Source: an uncultured Clostridia bacterium
Lineage (GTDB): Bacteria > Bacillota > Clostridia > Christensenellales > DUVY01
DNA length: 15,378 nt
NCBI GenBank assembly: GCA_937895465.1
Contig: CALAYY010000071.1
Coordinates: 1-15,378, forward strand
Reading direction: 5' to 3'
Part shown: positions 6,847 to 13,730 of the stretch, piece by piece
Layout: every line of letters begins with the position of its first letter
Numbering within the stretch: the first letter of the stretch is position 1
Translations under genes and position numbers: made by a program
The notes under the pieces: model-generated
What the model saw: the letters and a program-made list of their open reading frames with translations, nothing else
What the model was told of the DNA's origin: nothing
The model's database searches: none

Positions 6847-8978
6847 TGAGATTTACAAGAAATCTTGAAGTAAGAGAGAGAAAAGTATTAAAGATAGACC
6901 ATTTTTTAGGTATGGATTTTTTCAATTCTCCTATGAGAGCTGAAAATTATCACTCTGTTGACGGTCAAAACTTCATCTACCGTAACGGTGTGAACTCCAA
7001 AAGAAACGGCTGGGAAGAAAAATTAAGACTGCCTGACTGTGTAAACGGGATATGGGATTTTATCTCTGGCGGAGAACATCATATCATTGCTCAGGCAGGC
7101 AAAAGGTTTTTTAGAATATACCAAGACTACACCCATGCTGAAATTCCAGTTGACACGACCAAGATTAACGATGATAGAAGCTTTGGGTTTGTGTATCAGG
7201 ATAAGCTATGGATACAATGCGGAGATTTTATTGCCTATGGTAATTGGGGCGAGTGGGGAATTCGCAGGGTAGAAGATTTTGCTTATATCCCTACAACCTC
7301 AACCAATATTGATAATGACTTAGTGAATGACACCGCAAGAGCAAGTTTAGAACAAGTTAATTTATTGTCTAAACGGCGTCATAATGAACTGGTCGGCACT
7401 AATACAGGAGCAAGTTATACAGTCGATAGCGGACAAATAGATGAGAATTCAGATGTCGCCATTGAGCTTTACATAAAAACAGAGGGCGATCCGATATTTA
7501 AGACCTACACCAACAGCGGAGAATACAAGACAAAATTATATGACGGTGGTTTAGAGGTCGGCTCAATCGACTTCTTAAACGGAAAGATAATTTTTTCAGG
7601 CAGTACAGAACCTCCTATAAGCGGTGAAAGCAACATCACCGTGACTTTCTCCTTTACATCAGAAGGATATGCCGATAGGGTAAATCAAAGCACTATCGGC
7701 ATTCTTTTTGGTGTTGCAGGTAATACAGACAGGCTGTTTGTCTCAGGCAATTCCAATTATAAAAATAGGGTATTTTGGTCGGAGAAAGAGGACTTTACAT
7801 ACTTTCCTGATTTGAACTATGCAGATGTCGGAAATAGCACCGTTGAAATAATGGGCTTTTCAAGATTAGGAGACGGTACTTTAGCAGTACATAAAAAGAA
7901 CAACTGGCAGGACGCTTCAATTTATCTAATTAGAGGCAGTTGGCAGGAAAGCACTATTGGAGAAGCCACAGTATATTTGCCTATATTTACCGTTCAGGCA
8001 GGAGCAATCGGCGAAACAATGTACACCAAATACGGCAATGCGACCTTAAATAACGATTGTTTAATTGTCAGTCAATCGGGTGTGTATGGTATTGAACTAG
8101 CCGAGAACGTGGCAACAAATGAGCGATATGCCAAAGAACGCAGTAAATTAATCAACGGTAAACTTCTCACTCATACAGGGTTACAGGAAGCTGTGAGCGT
8201 GGTATTTGATCAAAAATACTTCTTAGCGATTGATGATGTGTGTTATGTAGCAGACGGCAGGTTTTTTAACGGTAATTATGAATGGTGGTATTGGGTCAAT
8301 ATGCCCGTTCGAGTATGGTCAGTTATTGGCGATAAGTTATGGTTTGGCAGTCATGACGGTAGAGTATGCGTAATAGGAAACAACTTTGTAGATTTGAGCT
8401 ATCAGACTTCAGAAGTGGGAGACCTAGCAATCAACTATGAGAACAACAAGGTAATCATAAACAGTGCCTTGTGGGACGATGTAGCCAATAATGACTATGT
8501 TGTGTTTAATAGTGATGTATTCAGACTTTTAACGGACGATATAGAAATAGTCGGAGAAGTTTTAAAGACCAACGAAACTGATATTTTGACTTTATACGAG
8601 GAATTAAAGGTTAAAGTAGATAACACCACAGGATTAGATACAGCAATGGAATACATTGTACGAAATATAGACTATGGACAATGTACCTTTGAACTTTATA
8701 ACGGAGAAACCAAAATAGTACCTTTAGAGAATACCTTTAGAATACTCCAAAATCTCAAAGGCATTAACACAATAGTAACCAATGCAGAGAGTTTAGAATT
8801 CCAACTTAACAGGGGCGAACAGTTAATTAAATTAACACAATTTAACGGTGTTGGAGCAGAAAACATCACGGCAGACTTTGAATTCCGTAGAAATGTAGTT
8901 GCGTATTGGAGTACTCCTGTGTTTGATATGGGTACTAATATTTACTCTAAGACCTTATATGGTCTTGTGCTTGTTTAA
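6843..8978 (+). CDS. Tail nozzle (tail tubular, beta-propeller) protein, N-terminal part
   Basis: The 711-residue product resembles the nozzle proteins of podoviruses (P22 gp10, T7 gp12 type), which form a hexameric tube below the adaptor. The start region (KIDHFLGMDFFNSPMRAEN, then FIYRNGVNSKRNGW) and repeated strand-turn motifs such as DRLFVSGNSNYKNRVFWSEK, DGTLAVHKKNNW, LNNDCLIVSQSGVYGI and DKLWFGSHDGRVCVIGN indicate beta-propeller blades. Residues from about 150 to 270 look like an inserted domain. The frame ends at TAA 8976-8978, inside the left arm of a long inverted repeat, just after YSKTLYGLVLV. The expected remainder of the protein is encoded downstream in the -1 frame to 9256, so this appears to be an interrupted gene. 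It could be a true frameshift mutation, a recoding event or a sequence error. Confidence 0.85.
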   Translation: MMRFTRNLEVRERKVLKIDHFLGMDFFNSPMRAENYHSVDGQNFIYRNGVNSKRNGWEEKLRLPDCVNGIWDFISGGEHHIIAQAGKRFFRIYQDYTHAEIPVDTTKINDDRSFGFVYQDKLWIQCGDFIAYGNWGEWGIRRVEDFAYIPTTSTNIDNDLVNDTARASLEQVNLLSKRRHNELVGTNTGASYTVDSGQIDENSDVAIELYIKTEGDPIFKTYTNSGEYKTKLYDGGLEVGSIDFLNGKIIFSGSTEPPISGESNITVTFSFTSEGYADRVNQSTIGILFGVAGNTDRLFVSGNSNYKNRVFWSEKEDFTYFPDLNYADVGNSTVEIMGFSRLGDGTLAVHKKNNWQDASIYLIRGSWQESTIGEATVYLPIFTVQAGAIGETMYTKYGNATLNNDCLIVSQSGVYGIELAENVATNERYAKERSKLINGKLLTHTGLQEAVSVVFDQKYFLAIDDVCYVADGRFFNGNYEWWYWVNMPVRVWSVIGDKLWFGSHDGRVCVIGNNFVDLSYQTSEVGDLAINYENNKVIINSALWDDVANNDYVVFNSDVFRLLTDDIEIVGEVLKTNETDILTLYEELKVKVDNTTGLDTAMEYIVRNIDYGQCTFELYNGETKIVPLENTFRILQNLKGINTIVTNAESLEFQLNRGEQLIKLTQFNGVGAENITADFEFRRNVVAYWSTPVFDMGTNIYSKTLYGLVLV

Positions 8979-9256
8979 GCTCTGGCTCGCCTTTACAATT
9001 TGGATATAAGACTTGGAAAGGCGAGCCTGAGCTTAAACAAGCACAAGGTGTTGGGCTATTCAGTTTTGCTGATTTAGATTTTAATAATTACTCTTACAAT
9101 ACATCAGTATTCCCAACTTCTTATACCGTAAAAGTAAAAGAACGCAATGTCAATTATACAATGCTCAAGTTTTACAGCGATAACGACAAAGACTGTGCTG
9201 TCAACAATATGAGTGTTGTTTATTCAATTAACAGATATAACCGAGGTGTACGATGA
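8951..9256 (+). pseudogene. C-terminal continuation of the nozzle protein in the -1 frame
   Basis: This frame opens after a TAA at 8948-8950 and ends at TGA 9254-9256. From about 8999 it reads as convincing protein: QFGYKTWKGEPELKQ, GVGLFSFADLDFNNYSYNTS, YTVKVKERNVNYTMLKFYSD, NDKDCAVNNMSVVYSIN and finally RGVR. From family knowledge this is the type of C terminus expected for the same nozzle protein, and it has no plausible start codon or ribosome binding site of its own. Its stop forms an ATGA overlap with the tail fibre start, the same junction type used between the upstream genes, which argues that this frame is the native 3' end. The shift must occur between 8951 and 8978, the only stretch where both frames are open. 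No classical slippery heptamer is visible there. Confidence 0.75.
8964..9047. repeat. Long inverted repeat at the break in the nozzle gene
   Basis: The left arm at 8964-8994 begins CTTGTGCTTGTTTAAGCTC, and the right arm at 9017-9047 ends GAGCTTAAACAAGCACAAG. Thirty of 31 positions pair; the single mismatch is T8983 against T9028. Three more inner pairs follow (8996-8998 with 9013-9015). The RNA would form a hairpin of about 34 bp with a loop of about 14 nt. There is no T tract, so it is not a standard terminator. The TAA that ends the upstream frame lies in the left arm. The right arm lies in the downstream coding frame (KGEPELKQAQ). Confidence 0.95.
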
Positions 9257-11301
9257 TAAATAAAGTATCACAGACTATTAAAGAGAACATACGGAGAAAA
9301 TCAGTCTTGACTTCACCCGATAATCCAAGTGCAGTAGGCGAAACTCCATTACAAATAAAACAGCGAATAGCAGGTCCAGTACTTGACCCTACTAACTCCG
9401 CTTTATCAGAAATAGACAGGGTTGTTGGTGAGGTTAACCAAGAGTTACAAGTATTGCAAACAGAAAATACAGCTAATGATACTAACTTAACAGAACATAT
9501 ACAGAACTTGACCCCACATATTCTTGATTCTGACAGGACGAATTGGAATGATGCAAACTTCAAGAAACACGAGCATACCAACAAGACCGTATTGGATGAC
9601 ATAACGGCTTCTTATACGACATCTGAAAAAGCCAAATTATCGGGCATAGCATCAGGAGCTCAAGTAAATCCCACTATTGCATCTAAAGCAGAGGCAGAGA
9701 CGGGTGCTGATAATACAGCAATGATGACACCATTAAGGACGAAAGAAGCGATAGCAGGGCAAGCGCAATTAAAAGAAGCAGGAAAAGGTTTATCTACTGA
9801 GGACTATACCACAACAGAAAAGGAAAAACTTGCAGGAATAACATTAGGTGCACAACCTAACATAATTGAAAAAATTCAAGCCAACGGTATTGACTTAATC
9901 ATTACAGAAAAAAAAGTAAACATAACAAAAGAGGCGTTAGGTGCAGGAGTAGTTAATGGATTAGCAGAACTTGACGGTACAGGCAAGGTCAAATCCTCAC
10001 AACTTCCTACTGGCGTAGCAACCATTGAAGAATACACAGACCTAAATAGTTTTCCGACAACAGGAGTAACAGGCGTTACCTATGTAGATTCATCAAACAG
10101 TAAACAGTATCTGTGGAGCGGAACTCAATATGTCGAAATTACGCCTGGATTAGCTTTAGGAGAAACATCTTCTACAGCTTATAGAGGCGATTGGGGCAAA
10201 GAAGCATACGACCATTCAAAAACAAGCGGAAACCCACATGGAACAACTATATCAAATATATCAGGGTTACAAGATTTTATTGATAATAAAGTTGATAAAA
10301 TATCAGGCAAAGGACTATCAACAGAAGACTACACAGCAACAGAAAAAACCAAATTAGCAAGTATTGCAACTGGCGCACAAGTTAACCCAAGTATATCGAC
10401 ACAAGCCGAAGCAGAGGCAGGCGAAGAAAACACTAAAATAATGACAGCACTTCGGGTAAAGCAAGCCGTTACTGCACAGGCTCAACTAAAAGAAACAGGT
10501 AAAGGATTATCGACAAACGATTATACCACGTCAGAAAAAAACAAGTTAGCAGGAATAGCAGTAGGTGCAGAAGTCAATGTGCAATCAGATTGGAATACAA
10601 CAGATACTGGTGTTGACAGCTATATAAAGAATAAGCCAACAAGCATGCCCGCAAGCGATGTATCTTCATGGGCTAAACAACCGATAAAACCAACATATAC
10701 CTATTCTGAAGTAGGTGCAGAAGCTGCATTTACTAAGAATACAGCTTTTAACAAAAATTTTGGCACTATAGCAGGTACAGTATGTCAAGGCAATGATAGC
10801 AGATTAAGTGATACAAGAGACCCAAAATCACACGGATTATTAGAGCATGCAGCCGCAGGGTTAACCACAGGGCATTTTCTTAAAGCGACAGGTTCAGGTA
10901 CTTATGCTTTTCAAGCTCACGGCTTGACAGCTTCTAATGTGGGAGCAGTCCCCACATCAAGAAAGGTTAATAACAAGGCTTTATCAAGTGATGTCGTTAT
11001 TACTGAGGGAGATATTATACCGCAAGTTACAGCCATTACTAGTACATTAGAAGCTGGCAAATCTTATTTCTTTTCTCCTTCTGCCGCCTTGAATATAGCT
11101 ATCCTAACTTCTGCCCCAACAGGACTAAGCCATTGGCACTTTGTAGTGAGAATGACTACTGCTGTTAATATCACTTGGGGTAGTTTAGATATAAAATGGA
11201 ATTCTGATTTACCCACTTATGCCGTTAACAAGACTTATGAATTCAGTATCATTAAGTGCGGAAGCTACTATTACGGTGCTTGGACAAGTTACACCAACTA
11301 A
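9253..11301 (+). CDS. Tail fibre, host-attachment protein
   Basis: The 682-residue product is probably the receptor-binding fibre attached to the short tail. It starts with ATG at 9253 after GAGGTG and overlaps the previous frame by ATGA. Residues 1-115 form an N-terminal attachment and helical region (SEIDRVVGEVNQELQVLQ). Four copies of a fibre repeat of the form YTTxEKxKLxGIxxGAxxN lie at about 121-139, 185-203, 360-379 and 424-442. A larger block of about 59 residues (143-201) is duplicated at 382-440. Later segments (AYRGDWGKEAYDHSKTSGNP and SNVGAVPTSRKVNNKALSSD) are typical fibre-shaft sequences. The last about 95 residues, rich in aromatic residues (SHWHFVVRM, GSYYYGAWTSYTN), look like a compact beta head that could contact the receptor. 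No enzymatic motif is visible. Confidence 0.87.
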   Translation: MINKVSQTIKENIRRKSVLTSPDNPSAVGETPLQIKQRIAGPVLDPTNSALSEIDRVVGEVNQELQVLQTENTANDTNLTEHIQNLTPHILDSDRTNWNDANFKKHEHTNKTVLDDITASYTTSEKAKLSGIASGAQVNPTIASKAEAETGADNTAMMTPLRTKEAIAGQAQLKEAGKGLSTEDYTTTEKEKLAGITLGAQPNIIEKIQANGIDLIITEKKVNITKEALGAGVVNGLAELDGTGKVKSSQLPTGVATIEEYTDLNSFPTTGVTGVTYVDSSNSKQYLWSGTQYVEITPGLALGETSSTAYRGDWGKEAYDHSKTSGNPHGTTISNISGLQDFIDNKVDKISGKGLSTEDYTATEKTKLASIATGAQVNPSISTQAEAEAGEENTKIMTALRVKQAVTAQAQLKETGKGLSTNDYTTSEKNKLAGIAVGAEVNVQSDWNTTDTGVDSYIKNKPTSMPASDVSSWAKQPIKPTYTYSEVGAEAAFTKNTAFNKNFGTIAGTVCQGNDSRLSDTRDPKSHGLLEHAAAGLTTGHFLKATGSGTYAFQAHGLTASNVGAVPTSRKVNNKALSSDVVITEGDIIPQVTAITSTLEAGKSYFFSPSAALNIAILTSAPTGLSHWHFVVRMTTAVNITWGSLDIKWNSDLPTYAVNKTYEFSIIKCGSYYYGAWTSYTN

Positions 11302-11310
11302 GGAGGTAGT

Positions 11311-11637
11311 ATGTTAATAAGGCATAGGCTTTTAGCGACAAAAAAAGAACTAATTAATAACCCTATAAACTGGGCAGACGAATATACAGGCACTCTGAAC
11401 TATATGAATACTTGGGTTATATCAACATACCCAGTAGAATCTACATTATCAGTAACAGTAGATATGTATACAACCGGCGGTAGTTATTCAGGAAGCAATG
11501 TTAGGACTATAACATCTGGGCAAACCCAATCAGCAAAATTACAGAATAAAGCTGAGCAGCATATTGGTGGAATATCTAATATTACGCCACAAAGTGACGG
11601 TACATACATTTATGTTCAAGGTCATCGGTATGGTTAA
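11311..11637 (+). CDS. Small fibre-associated protein of unknown function (108 aa)
   Basis: This gene starts with ATG at 11311 behind a near-perfect AAGGAGG site (11301-11307) that begins at the last base of the tail fibre stop codon, and ends just before the next ribosome binding site. The protein starts MLIRHRLLATKKELINNP, a helical stretch. It is then rich in Thr, Ser, Gly and Tyr and predicted beta (STLSVTVDMYTTGGSYSGSN, then SDGTYIYVQGHRYG). It has no signal peptide, membrane segment or cysteine. The position directly after the fibre suggests a virion protein such as a fibre tip or adaptor, or a fibre-folding helper, but no motif proves this. I do not recognise the family. Confidence 0.75.
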   Translation: MLIRHRLLATKKELINNPINWADEYTGTLNYMNTWVISTYPVESTLSVTVDMYTTGGSYSGSNVRTITSGQTQSAKLQNKAEQHIGGISNITPQSDGTYIYVQGHRYG

Positions 11638-11647
11638 GGAGAAAAAA

Positions 11648-11962
11648 ATGGCATTAAAAAAAGATATCAACTATAACACACTTAATGGGGAAGTATTAAC
11701 CACATATCATATCTTAGCAGGAGTGTTTATAGACTACAAAGCCCCCAATGGCGGTAATATAGTCGCAATAATACAATCGTACAAAGACGCACAAGACAGA
11801 GAAGAAAATCTGCACAGCACACCTTACAGGGTATCTATTCCGTTAGCAGGGCATCAGACTGAAAAAGAGTTTTTCTTGGTAGTTGAGAACGAAAGTGTGC
11901 TGCAGAAGTGCTATGAAGCGTTGAAATACACACCGCAATTTATAGGGGCAGAAGATTGCTAA
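11648..11962 (+). CDS. Small conserved tail-region protein (104 aa), unknown function
   Basis: The start chosen is ATG at 11648, six bases after AAGGAG (11636-11641). An upstream in-frame ATG at 11564 would overlap most of the end of the preceding gene and has no good site. The protein begins MALKKDINYNTLNGEVLTTYH and continues with a strand pattern (GGNIVAIIQSYKDAQDREEN, then PYRVSIPLAGHQTEKEFFLV) and a C-terminal helix (SVLQKCYEALKYTPQFIGAEDC). It is soluble, mixed alpha and beta, with two cysteines. Proteins of this size opening MALKK followed by a beta region are often found after fibre genes in phages of low-GC hosts, but their role is not known to me. The lipoprotein promoter follows directly. 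Confidence 0.75.
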   Translation: MALKKDINYNTLNGEVLTTYHILAGVFIDYKAPNGGNIVAIIQSYKDAQDREENLHSTPYRVSIPLAGHQTEKEFFLVVENESVLQKCYEALKYTPQFIGAEDC

Positions 11963-11968
11963 AAAGTA

Positions 11969-11996
11969 TTGACATTTCCTGCTAATAGAATATACT
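11969..11996 (+). promoter_or_regulatory. Sigma-70 type promoter for the lipoprotein gene
   Basis: A perfect -35 box TTGACA at 11969-11974 is followed, after 16 bases, by TATACT at 11991-11996 (five of six matches to TATAAT). It lies in the 65-base gap before the lipoprotein start at 12028. This is the clearest housekeeping promoter in the window and would allow the lipoprotein to be transcribed independently of the structural genes. Confidence 0.8.
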
Positions 11997-12027
11997 ATTA
12001 TTGTATAAATAAAGTGGGAGAAAGAAT

Positions 12028-12774
12028 ATGAAAAAAGTACTATTAATACTTGCAGTATGTATAGCTTTTTTATTGATATCCTGTACACCTCAAGCAATAG
12101 AGCCTGAAGTTAACACACCCGAGTTTACAGGCATAAGAGTGGCTAGTACTGCTTCAGTTCAACAGACTTCATTTAAGAAACTATCAAATGTTGCTCCATT
12201 ATCCGCAACTGTTGGAGATGACATAATACTTGACATACTTTTGGACAATCCTGACGAGTACGAGATAATAAGTCTTAGAATTAACGGTGTTAAATATGTT
12301 GGAAGCTATCAAGAGTTTGAAAAAGGCACTACGGCGGAGTGTGTCAAAGTCAAAGTCAATGTTGGCTCAGAAGTGGGAGAAAAAACCTACACCGTATCAG
12401 ACATTAAGTGGATTAATGAAACAGCTATAGAATATCAGGCGCTTATGCGCGCCAATGTTAGTGATGGGATAACGGTAACTGTTAATCCTGTTCCGCTAAG
12501 AGAGCCTGTGTTTGCTACACTGTGGGATTATTCCGAAAACGCTTTCGGTTGGAGCTTAACAGTATACGACAACAACCCACCGATAAGTGTTGAAATAATT
12601 TTATATTACGGAGAAGATGCTTATCCTATTGATTTAGAGAATTGGGATTATATGAAAGACGAAGGAACAATGCATTGGTATACTGTTTCCAAACCTACAA
12701 GCTATGAAGTTACTGTCGTATGGACAGACGGAATGCAAGAACATACTTATCATGTAAATCCGACAATAGATTAA
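12028..12774 (+). CDS. Phage-encoded lipoprotein (probable moron)
   Basis: The 248-residue product starts with ATG at 12028 after GGGAG. Residues 1-19 are a lipoprotein signal peptide: KK, a hydrophobic core (VLLILAVCIAFL), and lipobox LISC with the lipidated Cys19, so the mature protein is anchored on the outer face of the cell. The mature part is beta-rich: one module at about residues 55-130 (IISLRINGVKYVGSYQEF, EKTYTVSDIKWINE) resembles Ig-like repeats of surface proteins of low-GC bacteria, and a second lies at about 155-245 (FATLWDYSENAFGWSLTVYD, TSYEVTVVWTDGMQEHTYHV). The gene has its own promoter and its own terminator. A surface role in superinfection exclusion, receptor masking or host-surface change is plausible. 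A virion role is less likely because of the signal peptide. I recognise no named family. Confidence 0.9.
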   Translation: MKKVLLILAVCIAFLLISCTPQAIEPEVNTPEFTGIRVASTASVQQTSFKKLSNVAPLSATVGDDIILDILLDNPDEYEIISLRINGVKYVGSYQEFEKGTTAECVKVKVNVGSEVGEKTYTVSDIKWINETAIEYQALMRANVSDGITVTVNPVPLREPVFATLWDYSENAFGWSLTVYDNNPPISVEIILYYGEDAYPIDLENWDYMKDEGTMHWYTVSKPTSYEVTVVWTDGMQEHTYHVNPTID

Positions 12775-12795
12775 ATGTATTAAAACTTAAATATT

Positions 12796-12823
12796 AAAGC
12801 CCTTGCTAAGCAGGGGCTTTTTT
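12796..12823 (+). terminator. Intrinsic terminator after the lipoprotein gene
   Basis: AAAGCCCTTGC (12796-12806) pairs with GCAGGGGCTTT (12810-12820) across a TAA loop. The stem is 11 bp with one T-G wobble, and six T residues (12818-12823) follow. This is a strong Rho-independent terminator placed 22 bases after the lipoprotein stop and just before the next ribosome binding site (GGAG, 12827-12830). Confidence 0.92.
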
Positions 12824-12835
12824 AATGGAGAAATT

Positions 12836-13312
12836 ATGAGAAAACTATTTAGAATTTTATCAATAACAGCTATAATCTTAGCAATAACTGGGTTTATAAC
12901 CGTTATAGCCTTTGAGATGATAGAAAACCCCTTAGGCAATGCAAGCGCAATGGAGTGGTATGAAACCTATATAGAGCCTAGAATAGTCACTACATCGATT
13001 GCTTTGGGTGTTACATCGCCTATATATCTAGTGTTGCAAAAGATAATAGAATGGCTAAAGAAAGCCATAACAGGCTTAGACACGGCTTCAAATAGGGTTA
13101 ATTCTACAGTAGAAGAAAACACCGCATTAAAGGTTGAAATGTCTAATCTAAAGGCAGGAATAACCGAATTAAAGGAAATTATGACTGTTCAAAATGAGGA
13201 TATAAAAGCAATAAAGAAAGCTAATCAGATAGCATATTCCAACAGTGCGGAGTTAGTCAAGAACGGATATTCAAGAAAGATATCAGAGGTGCTAAATGAA
13301 AAGACGGACTAA
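12836..13312 (+). CDS. Membrane protein with cytoplasmic coiled coil (158 aa)
   Basis: The start chosen is ATG at 12836, five bases after GGAG. A longer frame opening with TTG at 12803 would begin inside the terminator stem and is rejected. The protein has two membrane segments, about residues 5-27 (FRILSITAIILAITGFITVI) and 50-70 (IVTTSIALGVTSPIYLVLQK), with a short external loop (NPLGNASAMEWYETYIEP). A charged coiled coil follows at about 85-130 (VNSTVEENTALKVEMSNLKA). Both ends should lie in the cytoplasm. The gene overlaps the next by 17 bases. A two-segment protein with a coiled-coil tail could be a holin-like or phage membrane-complex component. No family was recognised and no endolysin lies in the window to support a lysis cassette. 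Confidence 0.8.
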   Translation: MRKLFRILSITAIILAITGFITVIAFEMIENPLGNASAMEWYETYIEPRIVTTSIALGVTSPIYLVLQKIIEWLKKAITGLDTASNRVNSTVEENTALKVEMSNLKAGITELKEIMTVQNEDIKAIKKANQIAYSNSAELVKNGYSRKISEVLNEKTD

Positions 13313-13730
13313 GTTAAGGCTGTTAGAAATAAGCCGTGTAATAGTGATATTGATTCCGTTAATGGTCGTTGTGATAATAAATCGTAACGACTATTTTTAT
13401 AGCCCGACATCGACTGTATCAATGACGATAGGGGGCTGTATAGGGGTTGTGATGGCAATGTTACTATCATTTGACAAGGTACACATAAGAAGTCGGTTGG
13501 TGCTTTTCGGACTTATATTTGGCTTAGCATGGGCATTAGAGCCGATTATTATTGACCTTAAACTTTTAGCAGGAGCAGCGTTTTTAGGGGAAATAGTCAA
13601 TTCTATCTTCTTTGAGGGTAGAATCAAGAGAATGCGTAGATTGTGGGAAGCAGAAGAAGCTGCTGACATCAATGCAAAGGCACAGGAGAAAATACTTGAT
13701 AAAATAATAAATACAGGTGGCAGGATATGA
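13296..13730 (+). CDS. Multi-pass membrane protein (144 aa), holin-like
   Basis: This gene begins at ATG 13296 after GAGGTG, overlaps the previous gene by 17 bases and overlaps the following one by ATGA (13727-13730). The protein has three or four hydrophobic segments, at about residues 12-29 (ISRVIVILIPLMVVVIIN), 41-58 (VSMTIGGCIGVVMAMLLS), 68-86 (LVLFGLIFGLAWALEPI) and 90-105 (LLAGAAFLGEIVNSIF), then a basic and acidic helical tail (GRIKRMRRLWEAEEAAD). Size and topology would suit a holin, but the charged tail is long and no lysis enzyme is present nearby. An alternative is a membrane channel used during DNA entry, or an exclusion protein. I do not recognise the family. Confidence 0.8.
   Translation: MKRRTKLRLLEISRVIVILIPLMVVVIINRNDYFYSPTSTVSMTIGGCIGVVMAMLLSFDKVHIRSRLVLFGLIFGLAWALEPIIIDLKLLAGAAFLGEIVNSIFFEGRIKRMRRLWEAEEAADINAKAQEKILDKIINTGGRI

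Noticed and set aside
8964..9047. The inverted repeat as a transcription terminator at the end of the nozzle gene.
   Set aside because: No T run follows the right arm, the stem is far longer than usual, and coding sequence continues directly to the tail fibre.
8961..9049. Ribosome bypass like T4 gene 60: GGT codons at 8961-8963 and 9047-9049 flank the hairpin exactly, with the landing codon in the downstream frame.
   Set aside because: The skipped interval keeps protein-like coding in the -1 frame (LQFGYKTWKGEPELK) of the length expected for the nozzle C terminus, so a local frame change is simpler than skipping the whole segment. A mass-spectrometry peptide joining LYG to VGLFSF would revive the idea.
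10937..10957. A 7-bp hairpin (ATGTGGG with CCCACAT) in the tail fibre gene.
   Set aside because: No T tract follows, it lies within ordinary fibre coding sequence, and a stem of this size is expected by chance at this scale.
11564..11647. A longer form of the 104-residue protein starting at 11564.
   Set aside because: It would overlap most of the end of the preceding gene and lacks a ribosome binding site. AAGGAG before 11648 decides the start.
12803..12835. An upstream TTG start for the 158-residue membrane protein.
   Set aside because: It lies inside the terminator stem and has no ribosome binding site. The ATG at 12836 has GGAG at good spacing.
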